Shown here: positions 49,831 to 60,999 of the stretch, piece after piece
How the letters are laid out: each line of letters opens with the position of its first letter
Position numbering within the stretch: the first letter of the stretch is position 1
NCBI RefSeq assembly: GCF_052324685.1
Contig: NW_027506913.1
Coordinates: 434,001 to 498,000 of the forward strand
DNA length: 64,000 nucleotides
Origin: Brachyhypopomus gauderio
Taxonomy: Eukaryota; Chordata; Actinopteri; Gymnotiformes; Hypopomidae
Direction: 5' to 3'
The notes under the pieces: generated by a model
Told to the model about the DNA's origin: nothing
Seen by the model: only the letters and a program-made list of their open reading frames with translations
Databases searched by the model: none
Position numbers and translations under genes: made by a program

Positions 49831-51316
49831 TTTTTCTCTCCCATCACGTACAAAGTGGGAAAAAAAGGCAAAGCACCTGATGATTAAATGACACAACTTG
49901 CTGCAAGCTAAAATTATTATTTAAAGACACATACAAACCACCAGACAAACCAAATTATGGTTCATGGAAATGAAGCCAATATTTTGTCATTAGTATAAAA
50001 CTATTTTTGATGGTCTGCGGTCACCAAACTAATGTCCCTATTCACAGACGTCTGTAATGTAACAATGCCTTGTAATACATTTATTTCCCTCTCCTATTTT
50101 TCTGCCCCCCAAAAATTTTTTTTGCATTTGACCAAAGCAAACACAACCACTGAACTTGAATAAACACCTCTAGAAACTTCTGAAGAAAAGCGACTGGAAT
50201 TCTGAGTTCTTGATATTACCACACTCTCAAGCGGTCGATGCCCAGACAAGTTTATAACCTGGAGAACAACTGCTTCGTTAGCAGCCATGTTCCTGACGTT
50301 CACTCAGAGACTGAAACATACGTTTATGCCATGTGTTGTATCTGTGAAGTAAACATTTCTGCAATTAATGTCATTCAAGTTAAATTCCATTTTCCCCCTA
50401 AAACAATATTAAATGTAATGTATTTATTTTTTCTCTCTTTTTTTTTTACCATTCTGCTGTGTGGGCGTGGACCCCAGAGGATTGCTTGACAGCCTCATTG
50501 CTAGTTCACCCAGTTAGTATGGAGCAGGCTGGAATTAGGATCACATTAACGTGGCAGTACTTGTATGAACTTTAAGACATGAAAGGCTAAGAGGGGTCTG
50601 GTCACATCTGCCACTCGCGAATTATTTTAATGAGCTCTTCAGCCACCGTATCTCAAAAAACCTCACCTGTTCGTCCCGTCTTCCTTGGCTGACTGAGGTG
50701 AAAATCTGTGGGACCTGACTTGCTGATGGAGGTGGACCGCTGTGGAATCTGATTGGCCAATGGAAGTGGAACGCTGATTGGCTAACTGGGGTGAAAGACC
50801 GTGGAAGTGAAAATGCAATGGGTTCGACAGAGTGAGCGGAGTAGAGGCGCCGTTTCCCTTTTAACATTTGAATTTAGCAATTTTTAGTGTGGCTAGTATG
50901 AAAATTACATTTCAAACGCGTCACTGAATGCATTTTCATTATCATTTTGACAACTGTTGCATGATCACATGAAACATGCTAATTAAAATGGGGAAATACA
51001 TTTTAATTTTATTAAAGCGTCTCATAAATCATCCAAGTGTCTTTTTAAATGAAATGTGAATAGATGTCAATACAAGTTTACAAAATTGCAAATGGAATTT
51101 CTTAATATTTTGAACCCAAACTTACATGTAGGCATATTAGTGGAACATTTAAATTAAAATTTTGGATTATATCGCCATTTTGTATATCACATTTTTATTT
51201 TAATACTGAACTGCTTCGATTGTTACAGGCAGTATACAAAAAAAGGAAACATTTTATTATTTTAAACAGTCTGCCCAATGTTGAACGGAAGCAGCACGTC
51301 GTACGACGAATTCATT
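49831..51316. other. Intergenic region between usp53 and fabp2
   Basis: In human a small gene, C4orf3 (another-regulin), lies between USP53 and FABP2; I looked for its short transmembrane ORF here and did not find it. The segment 50690-50815 holds three CCAAT/ATTGG motifs within related 30-40-bp stretches (GCTGATTGGCTAACTGGGGT type), a weak tandem repeat or possible NF-Y-rich promoter. Confidence 0.35.
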
Positions 51317-52826
51317 TTAAACTTTCTTGAAAGTCCTCTCAGCTTCGACGCCGTCGTAGGAATAGTTCTACAAGAAACAAAGCGATACATTTACAGGAAA
51401 TATCTGTCCAAATAGTACATGCATGAAATGTAGTAATTAGTAAATCCAAGTAATTGGATAAACCACTACTACTCAAACACTAAACTACTCACCTGCACGA
51501 GCTGATCGCCGGTAACCTGCCTGGTTGTGTTCAGAACTTTTCCGTTGTCCTGACGGGTGAAGGTTCCTTTCAGTGTGTCACCCACTGACTCCCAGGTGCC
51601 CTGTGGATTCAGAGATCGGAAGGTCGGAGATCAAGCCAGGTCACGTTCACCCAGAAAGTTGAAGCTAGTAGCGACTATCTGAGGTACGACGCTCCAAACG
51701 TCTAGAAAATGCTTTAAAAAAGTAGGATGCTGAATGATTTTGCTACCGCAGGGCAACCAAATGTCATCTATGCCAGCATAATACTTATTCTGATTTTAGC
51801 CATGTTAAAAGCGAACTTGAATGCTCATGGAGGTTTGCTAGTGCACGCTCCAATCACTTTTACTCATCACAAGTGAACAAAAAGGAAACTTCTGTTTTCA
51901 CCATAATGTCATTCAAACGACTTGCGCTGCTTAAACTTTTAAACATGGAACTTTAAATATCCTGTTGGGAATCATGTATGTTTATTGTTCACTGCTGACT
52001 GGGTTGCCATTTCAACGCAACATACGCTACAGACCGCCATAGTATTATAACAACGTCTCTATTCCCACAGTTTATCATCAATTTACAATCAAAGTTTGCC
52101 ATGGTAACTCACGGAGAGTTTAACGTCGTTGGGGAGACTGTATTCGAAGGGCACCCCGAGTGTGAAGTCAAGCTCAAGGCTGCGGAACGTGCTGGACTCC
52201 TTCACGTGGAACTTATCGCCAGTTTGCTGCAGGGTAATCTTCAGATTATCGTGGGCCCCTAATTTCTTCTTTAACACGTTAAAGCCTGTTTGACAGAATC
52301 AATCAAGCACACCCTAAAGAATGACTCAGTAGAATTGTGCAATTATTTTTTTTCATGTGGAGGAATATGCACAAAGTATTTCATTAGATTTCACTGTTTA
52401 GTTGAAAAACTACAGAATGTGTCCTTTTATACTTTTGTTGCTGTGTTGTCTCAGTTTGCAGGACAAAATATGTGTTCACGTCTCATAACATCAGAATTTA
52501 TTTATTTTTACAATTGTCGACCACACCTTGTGAAGTCTTAAAATATTACAGTGAACTGCTGAAAAGTATGATCCCTCTGTTGCTTTCCTCTACAGCACTG
52601 AATCCTTTCTATAGTTATTGATCACATTACCAGCATATTTCAGAAACTTGGTCAAAGTCTTGATTTTAAGATCCGAGTTACCAATTTGTTCCAGACAGCA
52701 AGATCACATTAACTCACTATCCCCTAACTTTTAATGACCGATAATATTTGAAATCTTACCCATTGCATCCAAGAACTTCTCATAATTTTTGCTTTGTTCC
52801 GCTTTCCACGTCCCGTTGAACGTCAT
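51317..52826 (-). CDS. fabp2: Fatty acid-binding protein 2, intestinal; four exons
   Basis: Cytosolic carrier that binds long-chain fatty acids in a ten-strand beta-barrel in enterocytes. Exons on the minus strand: 52760-52826 (67 bp), 52113-52285 (173 bp), 51493-51600 (108 bp), 51317-51367 (51 bp). These are the classic FABP exon sizes, with GT/AG borders and phases 1, 0, 0, giving 132 aa, equal to human FABP2. Visible marks: MTFNGTWKAEQSKNYEKFLD at the start (lipocalin GxW signature), LGAHDNLKITLQQTGDKF, KESSTFRSLELDF, GTFTRQDNGKVL and the C-terminal YDGVEAERTFKKV. An upstream in-frame Met (52913) exists, but ATG 52824-52826 fits the family. There are no defects. Its position after usp53 on the opposite strand matches tetrapod synteny. 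Confidence 0.96.
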
Positions 52827-53912
52827 GATGACGGGGGTTTGTTCTGTAGAATTTCTGTGTGTGTTCGGTTGCAGAATGTACTCTCCCGTATCCGAGCCTT
52901 TGTGATAATGCAACTAAAGCTCACAGGGAATGTTCTCCCTTCTAGGCATTCTATCCCAGCATGCATTACTAGCTCCGGAGTCAGGGTGTGTGTGGCGGGA
53001 TGAGGCCTGTATCGTTGTGCAAGAACGTGTTTGCTTGTGTCAGATGAGCAAGCAATCTTGTTTGATTCTCAGGCCTGTAGTTCCAGCCAACATGGCTTTT
53101 TGATTGGATGACCCGGACTCTCTGTTTACACTGTACAGGGTGAGTCACAGTGGGCGTTGTATGGCTGCAGTATTGCAGCAAGCAAAAAATTAACTGCAAT
53201 GTAGCTGGGTCAATGTAATCTGGAATGGGGACTCTTAAAAAAGCACTTAATTTCTAACCTTTAGTAATTACCAAAACACATTTGTCATCATGTTCGTTCA
53301 CACTTGATATAATGAGCATACATGCATTGTTACACAGACATGCATGATTACATACTGCACATTCATAAACATGCATGTAGCCTACTTGAATGCAAATTTG
53401 TGTGTAAAATAAAGGTTGCCATTGTGCTCTGGATGTCAAGCCCACAAGCTCAGCACAATGTGTACACAATGTGAATTACCAAAACATCCATTTTTGGCAT
53501 GAGGAGAAATGAGTGAGGACCTCAAATCTTGAGTATAATGGGACAGTAATTCAAAGAAAACTGTTAGACCGTGTTTGTGACAACGCTAGCTGTGCTTGAG
53601 TAAACGCAGGCTTACTTTTATGATTTTAGTTTAGTTTAGATTAGTCATGCAGGTTCCTGAGTCATTTCTAAGGCTTTAGTCCTGCCTTTCCACACTTTTA
53701 AAATTATTACTCTTTATTATAATAATTCTTTATTACTATTGTCATTATATTTTGTACATAGTGTTTATCACCCCCATCAGTGACCACCTTCAGAGGACCG
53801 GAAATAACTTGAGACCCGTGGAATGAATGGGAGATGTGATCATGCGGATGGAGATCCAGTTGATCACTACTTAGTTATCTTTTATATGGGATATATAAAA
53901 TAGGATTATGTA
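52827..53912. other. Upstream flank of fabp2, no other gene seen
   Basis: It should contain the fabp2 promoter, but I could not identify a convincing TATA box or enterocyte factor sites by eye. No mobile element ends were found until 53913. Confidence 0.4.
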
Positions 53913-53920
53913 GGTTAATG

Positions 53921-54223
53921 CAGTGGTTCCCAAAGTGGGGGGCGCGCCCCCTAGGTGGGGCACGGAGCTATTGCAGGGGGGGCGTGGCGCTTGGAAGTAA
54001 AGCTTGGTTTCGCGAGTGACCGTGTGTGTGACTCCGCCCACCTCGTGCGACCCTGCACGAACGGTGGAGGCGTTTATACTTGCGCAAGCTTTACTGCAGT
54101 GTTCTCCGAAACGATAGGTGGCAGTGGACAATAAAAAAACCCCTGCAAAACCGGTGAAAGAACATTTTTACCTGATGCTACACCAGGCATCAAAATAAAT
54201 AAATATATATACACACACACACA

Positions 54224-54270
<47 letters not shown>

Positions 54271-55072
54271 GATCTATATAGATAGAAATATATATGAATT
54301 TGCACGAATGGTGGAGGCGTTTATACTAGCCGCGTCACATTCTTTGTAGTTTTGTCCGAAACGATATGTGGTAGTATAAAGAAACACCCCTCAAAAACAG
54401 GGGAAGAAACATTTACCTGAAGAATTTTAATGTTGTTTGTGTTTCAGGTTTGAAAAGTCCTGGAATTTAGGCTAAAGTACTTGAAAATGCTTGAAATTGT
54501 AACTACTTCGTTTCACAACAAATATCTGTCTGACTGAATAGTTCTCCTGTATTATGTTAACAAATACGAGCCTCTTGTAATTCCAGGACGAAACATGAGA
54601 GAACGTGAAGACGTTAAGATTGGGCATTTTGAAAATAAACTACCATTAAATAATGTGATTAAAAAGCGAATTATTTCGAATCATTTCGAGTATATGTATA
54701 AATATTTAACATAATTAAGTTTAACGTGCTGGGAAATATTGAAATGGACCTTGAAAGTGACGTACAAGTGCTTGAATTCCACCTTGTATAGGTGTATGAA
54801 CCCTGCAAACATGACTTTGTTCATTGCGCTGAGGCGCGGCGCGCGCGAAGTTACAAAATTCGAGAGGTGCACGACCTCGCGAATCAACCGCACGTGCGGA
54901 GCCACCGCGATTACGTCATTTTCGCCGCGCGGACCCTCGCGACGCGTCAAGTATAAACCCGGCTTAAAACATGTGCACATGTGTCAATATGGGGGTGTGT
55001 GTGTAGGGGGGGGCGCAAAAATATTCTTATCTACTAAAGGGGGGCACGGCAGAAAAAGTTTGGGAACCACTG
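53921..55072. mobile_element. hAT-like element carrying a second repeat family
   Basis: Inverted ends CAGTGGTTCCCAAAGTGGGG and, at the right, TTTGGGAACCACTG. Exact 8-bp target duplications GGTTAATG lie at 53913-53920 and 55073-55080. No transposase remains. Most of the interior (about 54003-54966) belongs to another repeat family also found at 56238-57842. A (TA)n run lies at 54230-54267. Confidence 0.9.
54003..54966. repeat. Repeat family X, copy A
   Basis: It starts TTTCGCGAGTGACCGT and ends GTCAAGTATAAACCCGGCTT. The middle has TTGAAAAGTCCTGGAATTTA and AGAGGTGCACGACCTCG. Its ends look inverted (AGCCTGGTTTAYACTT type), so it is probably a non-autonomous DNA element of unknown superfamily. 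An incomplete second start lies within it at about 54299-54330. Confidence 0.6.
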
Positions 55073-55339
55073 GGTTAATGTAACTGACAGTGTCGGCAAA
55101 TTAAAGAAAATTTTATTACTTTAGGAGCTTCAATATAGCCCTCTCAGCGCTCTAAACTTTCCATTTTCGCCATTGGAAGAACTAACTGGCACCTCTCACA
55201 AATGCTATCGCTATTAATGTCGGTGGCAAAAGGGTCTAAGCTAAACATGCCACACATGTAAACAAACCATAACATCAGCAATAGAAAAATTTTACCGCAT
55301 AAAAAAAACTTACCGCATTATGCCAATTTTAAGAACTTA

Positions 55340-56020
55340 AGCTAGCAGACAGATAGCTGGTCTGTTGCAGGAACAACTCCTTTTCTCGAATGTGGAAAAA
55401 CTACCTGTGAAAATGGTCTAGGAAGGCAAACAGTTCTGCCGGGCCCGCTCATGGGTCTCCTCCCATACTTCCCATTATTTCCCATACTTCCATACTCGTT
55501 CAATTCTCTCCATCCAAGCATTAACCCCGGGAATCTCATAGCGCACAGCCATCTAAGGTGCCAAGGAGGGAGGAGTTGATATCCTATAACAACACTCAAA
55601 TGGTGTTAGCAGGGCTGGATATAGAATTCTGTGCCTTTTCATCCCATACAAGAAAGGATGGGATTGAGGGATTGTTTTGACCGTACAATATGAAGAATTT
55701 CTGCAGTTCCTGGTTGAAGTGTTCCATCTGCCCATTAGATTCAGGGTCGTAAACAGAAGTGAGTAAAAAAAAAAAGGGCAGCCATATGGAGGCAATATGT
55801 ATGGTGTGTAAAAAGAAGTGCAGGTGAACTCAATATTCAGATGAAGATGATCTTGGAGGACAAAATGGTGTATCCTGGGAATCATTGTTTCGGCTGGCAG
55901 GAAGTGTTCGTTGCTTGCCCACAAGTTTCCTTGCCCACCACTTTTCCATCCCTAGTAGTTTTCAGTTCAGCCAGATTTTGTCGTTGGTGATAAAGAACCC
56001 GTTATATACAGATGTTGACG
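55340..56020 (-). mobile_element. Decayed Ty3/gypsy retrotransposon, integrase region fragment
   Basis: On the minus strand a broken frame reads VYDPESNGQMEHFNQEL, then LTPFECCYRISTPPSLAP, then AVRYEIPGVNAWMERIERVW. These match the conserved end of gypsy integrases (HPESNGQTER, TPFQCVLGYQPPLFP and the V-P-x-V-x-x-W-x-x-R-x-x-x-x-W segment). Stops and frame changes occur throughout. No LTR was found beside it. It is cut on its 5' side by the hAT element starting at 56029. Confidence 0.7.
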
Positions 56021-56237
56021 GTACCCACTAGGGGTGCACGATATGGACTAGAATTACGATGTGCGATAACATTGTTGGATATCCCGATATCGATGTGAAC
56101 CACGATAAATTAAGATTAAAATACAGAGATGTAGTGTCTCTCTGAACAGCAGCACGTTAATTAGTTTTTTTTTTACTGTGTAATGAATCCAGAATAATTC
56201 CAAATATTTTGCAGGTTTATTCAACAATAGATTCAAT

Positions 56238-57842
56238 CTAGGTTTATACTTTCACGAGTGACCGTAGCGCGACTCCGCACACCTCGCGTAAACGTCCGCG
56301 AACGACGGAAGCGTTTAATCTTGCCGTGTCACATTCTTTGCAGTGTTGTCCGAAACAATATGTAGGCCTAGTAGTATAGAAAAAACACCCCTCAAATACA
56401 GGGGAATGAACATTTACCTGACCAATTTTAATGTTGCTTTGTGTATCAGGTTTGAAAAGTGCTGGAATTTAGGCTAAAGTACTTGAAATTGTAACTACTT
56501 CGTTTCACAACAAATATCTGTCTGACTGAACAGTTCTCTTGTAATTACATTAACAAATACGAGCCTCTTGTAATTCCAGGACGAAACATGAAAGAACGTG
56601 AAGACGTTAAGATTGGGCGTTTTGAAAATAAACAACCATTAAATAATGTGATAAAAAAAAGTGAATTATTTCGAATCATTTAGAGCAGGGATGTCAAAGT
56701 CAAATGCACCGAGGGCCAAAAAACCAAATTTGCTACAAGCCAAGGGCCGGACTGGTTCAATGTTTATTAAAACATATTGAAATGATTGCACATAGCCTAT
56801 TGAACCAAGACCTAACACAGTGTTTATTATTTAATGCTTAAATGAATAAAGCAATATTTTCTAATGGATCTGTCAGTAATTTCAAGTGAAAACATTTTTC
56901 AACAAGCAAACAGATAAAAACAAACTTCCTTCAAAGAAAACATGTTCTGTAAGGTACATTAAATGAATAAAGTAATAAAGGTTTGAAAAGTGCTGGAATT
57001 TAGGCTAAAGTACTTGAAAATGCTTGAAATTGTAATTACTTTGTTTCACAACAAATATCTATTCCAGGACGAAATTCCATGGACGAAACATGAGAGAACG
57101 TGAAGACGTTAAGATTGGGCGTTTTGAAAATAAACAACCATTAAATAATGTGAATAAAAAGCGAATTATTTCGAATCATTTCGAATAGATGTATAAATAT
57201 TTAACTTAATTAAGTTTAACGTGCTGGTGCGCGCAAAGTTACAAAATTCGAGAGGTGCACGACCTCGCAAATCGACAGCACGCGACGCCCTCGCCCACGG
57301 GCGGAGCCACTGCGATTACGTCATTTTTGCAGAGCGGACCCTCGCCGCTTGTGTGCACTGCAGTGACTTCGCGGGCTACCGTTGCATTGTGGGGAATGTA
57401 GTGTTTGTGCGTGCAAAACACCAGCGGGCGGCTGTGGCCTGCGGGCCAGTTCTAATAGTAATTAAATATCATCCAGGGGGCCATAGATAATCAATTCGAG
57501 GGCCGGGTCTGGCCCGCGGGCCTTGACTTTGACATATGTGATTTAGAGTATATGTATAAATATTTAATTCAATTAAGTTTAACGAGCTGGGAATTATTGA
57601 AATGGACCTTGAAAGTGACGTACAAGTGCTTTAATTCCACCTTGTATAGGTGTATGAACCCGGCAAACATGACTGTTCTCATTGCGCTGAGACGCGGCGC
57701 GCGCGAACTTACAAAATTCGAGAGGTGCACGACCTCGTGAATCGACAGCGCGCGAGACCATCGCGCACGGGCGAAGCCACCGTGATTACGTTATTTTCGC
57801 CTTGCGGACCCTCGCGCTGCGTCAAGTGTAAACCAGGCTTAA
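56238..57842. repeat. Repeat family X, copy B (interrupted)
   Basis: It starts AGGTTTATACTTTCACGAGTGA and ends AAGTGTAAACCAGGCTT. It is collinear with copy A at 54003-54966, apart from the inserted hAT at 56686-57540. A third, partial copy sits inside that inserted element at about 56980-57350. A short piece with the same start also occurs at about 6195-6245. Confidence 0.65.
56686..57540. mobile_element. hAT-like element nested inside family X copy B
   Basis: Inverted ends CAGGGATGTCAAAGTCAA and TTGACTTTGACATATGTG, with exact 8-bp target duplications ATTTAGAG at 56678-56685 and 57541-57548. The GAGGGCC...GGGCCGGGTCTGGCCCGCGGGCC borders are typical of this kind of short hAT. It carries a partial family X copy (about 56980-57350). 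Confidence 0.9.
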
Positions 57843-58074
57843 ACCAAATCGCGTGTCTGATGAGCGTGTTCACCTCACTCTGCCTCTTGCCTACTTACGT
57901 CACGTGATCATAGTCTGCAGCGCGAATAGCTCCCTCTATTGCTGGACGAGGATAATGCAATTTGAGTTTGCTGTTATTCAAGGAGTTATCGTGGCTCTTT
58001 CAATGTGTTTATCGTGAAACTTCACATCGCGATAACGATAAAAATACGATTCATCGTGCAGCCCTAGTACCCAC

Positions 58075-58805
58075 TAAACAGGAACAAAGCCCAGTCCCAT
58101 TCACAAGTTTGGGGCCTAATGGGGCCTCCAGGTCTTCCTCTATGGGTCATCAGACTTCTACAACTAATTCAGAATGCTGCAGCATGACTGGTCTTCATTC
58201 GCCCCAAATTCTCACATGTGACTCCTCTGCTACACTCTCTTCACTGGCTTCCAGTAGCAGCACGCATCAGATATAAAACCTTGATTGTTGTTTACAAAGC
58301 CAAAAACGGACTAGCCCCTCCCTACATGATGTCCATGGTCAAAAGCCGATCCGTACAGTGAGCACTTAGAATCTCAAACTTGGCTGGACTCGAAACTCCA
58401 CGCTTAAAGTCTCATGGAAGACAAAGCTCCTAGCCTGGCTCCAAGATGGTGAACAATCTTCCATTAGCTGCTCGGACTGCTGAGTCTATTGCTGTCTTCA
58501 AGCGTAGACTGAAGACACAACTGTTTGTTGAGTTCTTAAAAGAGCACTAACTCAGCAGAGCGCACTTGCCGTTGTTCCTAAATTGTATGCATGTCTATGG
58601 TTATTTGTGCTTCCTGGTAAACATTTAACTTGCAAAACACTAGGTAATGACATTGACTCCTGTAGTTTATTAGTAGTCTGACTCAAGGGTATCTTGAATT
58701 CTGGCCTATCTGTACTATTACCTAGGATGAATTCTGTGATCAGATCCAAAGCACTTTGTAAGTCGCTCTGGATAAGAGCGTCTGCTAAATACCGTAAATG
58801 TAAGA
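58075..58805 (+). mobile_element. L2-type LINE, 3' end
   Basis: Plus-strand conceptual translation, broken by stops, contains QNAAA-like and LHWLPVAARIRYKTLI-like blocks followed by YKAKNGLAPPYM. These are the usual end of L2/CR1-clade reverse transcriptase ORFs. The 3' tail at about 58750-58800 is GTAAGTCGCTCTGGATAAGA with GCGTCTGCTAAATACCGTAAATGTAA-type sequence, the common L2 tail in fish. It is 5'-truncated. Confidence 0.8.
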
Positions 58806-59957
58806 ACAGGAAACTGACACTACAATTCACACATGCTCGCCAAAATTGGACAAAAAAGGACTGGACAAAAGAGGATTGGAAAAACGTTGCCTGGTCTGAT
58901 GAGTCTCGATTTCTGCTGCGACATTCAAATGGTAGGGTCAGAATTTGGAGTCAACATCATCAAAGCATGGATCCCTCCTGCCTTGTATCAACGGTTCAGG
59001 CTGGTGGTAGTGGTGCAATGGTGTGGGGTATTTTCCTGGCTCACTTTGGGCCCATTAGTACCAATTGAGCAACGAGTTGATGTCACAGCCTACCTGAGTA
59101 TTGTTGCTGACCGTATCCATCCCTTTATGACCAGTGTAACCATCTTCTGATGGCTACTTCCAGCAGGATAACGCTCCATGTCATAAAGCGCAAATCATCT
59201 CAGACTGGTTTCTTGAACACGACAATGAGTTCTGTCATGGGCTGGATTCCAATCAGTTGAAACACTCTCAAAAAACTCCAGGACATGGATAATTCTTTCC
59301 ATGAGGTTTAGTGAGAATCTTGTGAAACTGTAACATTACAACGAGACGTTTCAATCAGCATACACGTCAACATAGCATATGGATGAGCAGCATAGCATGA
59401 CTAGCTTAACTACGTAACTAGTTATGCATAAAGATGCTAGCGAACACAGGGTATAACTAGTCTGCATACAAGCAATATATAGGTTGTACTCACAGACAAT
59501 GCCTTAGCAAGGAGGGAGAGAAAGTTTGAGCTATGGCTGCAGGCAGGATGAACACACAACTGACCATGACAGGTGCATAACAAACGCTACTTCTTACTAT
59601 CCAGAATACATCTCTGCTTTATCGTCATAGTAACGAAACAACTTGGTTACGAAATCAAACAACTTATCGCTGGGGCATAACAAGTTCACTGTACTCGAAT
59701 GGCCTCCACAGTCACCAGATCTCAATCCAATAGAGCACCTTCGGGATGTGGTAGAACGGGAGATTTTCATCATGAATGTGCAGCCCACAAATCTGCAGAA
59801 ACTGTGTGATGCTACCATGTCAATATGGACCAGACTCTCTGAGGAATGTTTCCAGTACCTTGTCTATGCCACGAAGGATTAAGGCAGTTCTGAAAGCAAA
59901 AGGGGGTCCAACTTAGTACTACCAAGGTGTACCTAATAAAGTGACCGGTGAGTGTAT
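58806..59957 (+). mobile_element. Tc1-like transposon, 5'-truncated and split by a solo LTR
   Basis: Plus-strand transposase pieces read [38 protein letters not shown]-like and FLEHDN before the break, then LEWPPQSPDLNPIEHLRDVV to the end. DDE acidic positions are visible, but frames change. The right end is ACCTAATAAAGTGACCGGTG near 59933-59956; the left end and N-terminal part are missing where the L2 tail abuts. The break at 59233-59682 is an LTR insertion. Confidence 0.85.
59233..59682. mobile_element. Solo LTR inside the Tc1-like transposase
   Basis: The insert begins TGTCATGGGCTGG and ends GCTGGGGCATAACA, the TG...CA ends of an LTR. Exact 5-bp target duplications AGTTC lie at 59228-59232 and 59683-59687. 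It is 450 bp and non-coding, and the transposase frame resumes directly afterwards. No second LTR or internal region is nearby, so it is a solo LTR. Confidence 0.85.
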
Positions 59958-59960
59958 GTA

Positions 59961-60997
59961 CAGTGCTGGCCAAAAGTATTGGCACCCCTGCAATTCTGTC
60001 AGATAATACTAAATTTTTTCCAGAAAATGATTGCAATCACAAATGCTTTGGTATTAAAATCTTCATTTATTTTGCTTGTAATGAAAAAACACAAGAGAAT
60101 GAGGAAAAAAGTCAAATAAATGATAATTTTACACAAAACTCCAAAAATGGGCCGGACAAAAGTATTGGCACCCTCAGCCTAATACTTGGTAGCACAACCT
60201 TTAGACAAAATAACTGCGAACAACCGCTTCCGGTAACCATCAGTGAGTTTCTCACAATGCTCTGCTGGAATTTAGACCATTCTTCTTTGGCAAACTGCTC
60301 CAGGTACAGGTTGACACTGTTGTACCCATGGACAGCAGGGCAGCTTTAACTTGTTTGGATGTTAGTCGAGGTTCTTTATCCACCATCCGCACAATCTTTC
60401 GTTGAAATCTCTCGTCAATTTTTCTTTTCCGTCCACATCTAGGGAGGTCAGCCACAGTGCCATGGGCTTTAAACTTCTTGATGACACTGCGCACGGTAGA
60501 CACAGGAACATTCAGGTCTTTGGAGATGGACTTGTAGCTTTGAGATTGCCCATGCTTCCTCACAATTTTGCTTCTCCAGTCCTCAGACAGTTCTTTGGTC
60601 TTCTTCTTTTTCTCCATGCTCAATGCGGTACACACAAGGACACACGGCAGAGGTTGAGTCAACTTTAATCCATTTTAACTGGCTGCAAGTGTGATTTAGT
60701 TATTGCCACCACCTGTTATGTGCCACAGGTAAGTAACAGGTGCTGTTAATTACACAAATTAAAGAAGCATCACATGATTTTTCAAAGGGTGCCAATACTT
60801 TTGTCCACCCCTTTTTATGTTTGGTGTGGAATTATACCCAATTTGGCTTTTTGACAGTTCCTTTTGTGGTTTTCCATTGAAGACAAATTAAATGAACATT
60901 TTAATATCAAAGCATTTGTAATTGCAATCATTTTCTGGGAGAAATGGAGCATTATCTGACAGAATTTCTGGGGTGCCAATACTTTTGGCCAGCACTG
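59961..60997 (-). mobile_element. Tc1-like element with catalytic domain deleted
   Basis: Terminal repeats CAGTGCTGGCCAAAAGTATT and the reverse complement ending at 60997 are flanked by TA (59959-59960, 60998-60999). The minus strand has an open N-terminal transposase (60252-60662). It carries two helix-turn-helix-like parts (YKSISKDLNVPVSTVRSVIK and RLTSKQVKAAL) with a basic GRKRKI linker. The reading frame stops after VSTCT-like sequence, and no DDE motif remains. The internal deletion makes it non-autonomous. Confidence 0.9.
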
Positions 60998-60999
60998 TA

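Larger units (their letters stand above)
56029..58066. mobile_element. Outer hAT-like element of a four-level nest
   Basis: Ends TAGGGGTGCACGAT and, at the right, ATCGTGCAGCCCTA, 13 of 14 matching as inverted repeats. Exact 8-bp target duplications GTACCCAC lie at 56021-56028 and 58067-58074. Subterminal sequences (GTGCGATAAC, CGCGATAACGATAAAAATACG) are also inverted. It has no coding capacity. It contains family X copy B, which itself carries another hAT. Confidence 0.9.

Noticed and set aside
57221-57490. 89-codon plus-strand ORF
   Set aside because: It runs from a family X fragment into the border of a hAT MITE, so it is not a gene.
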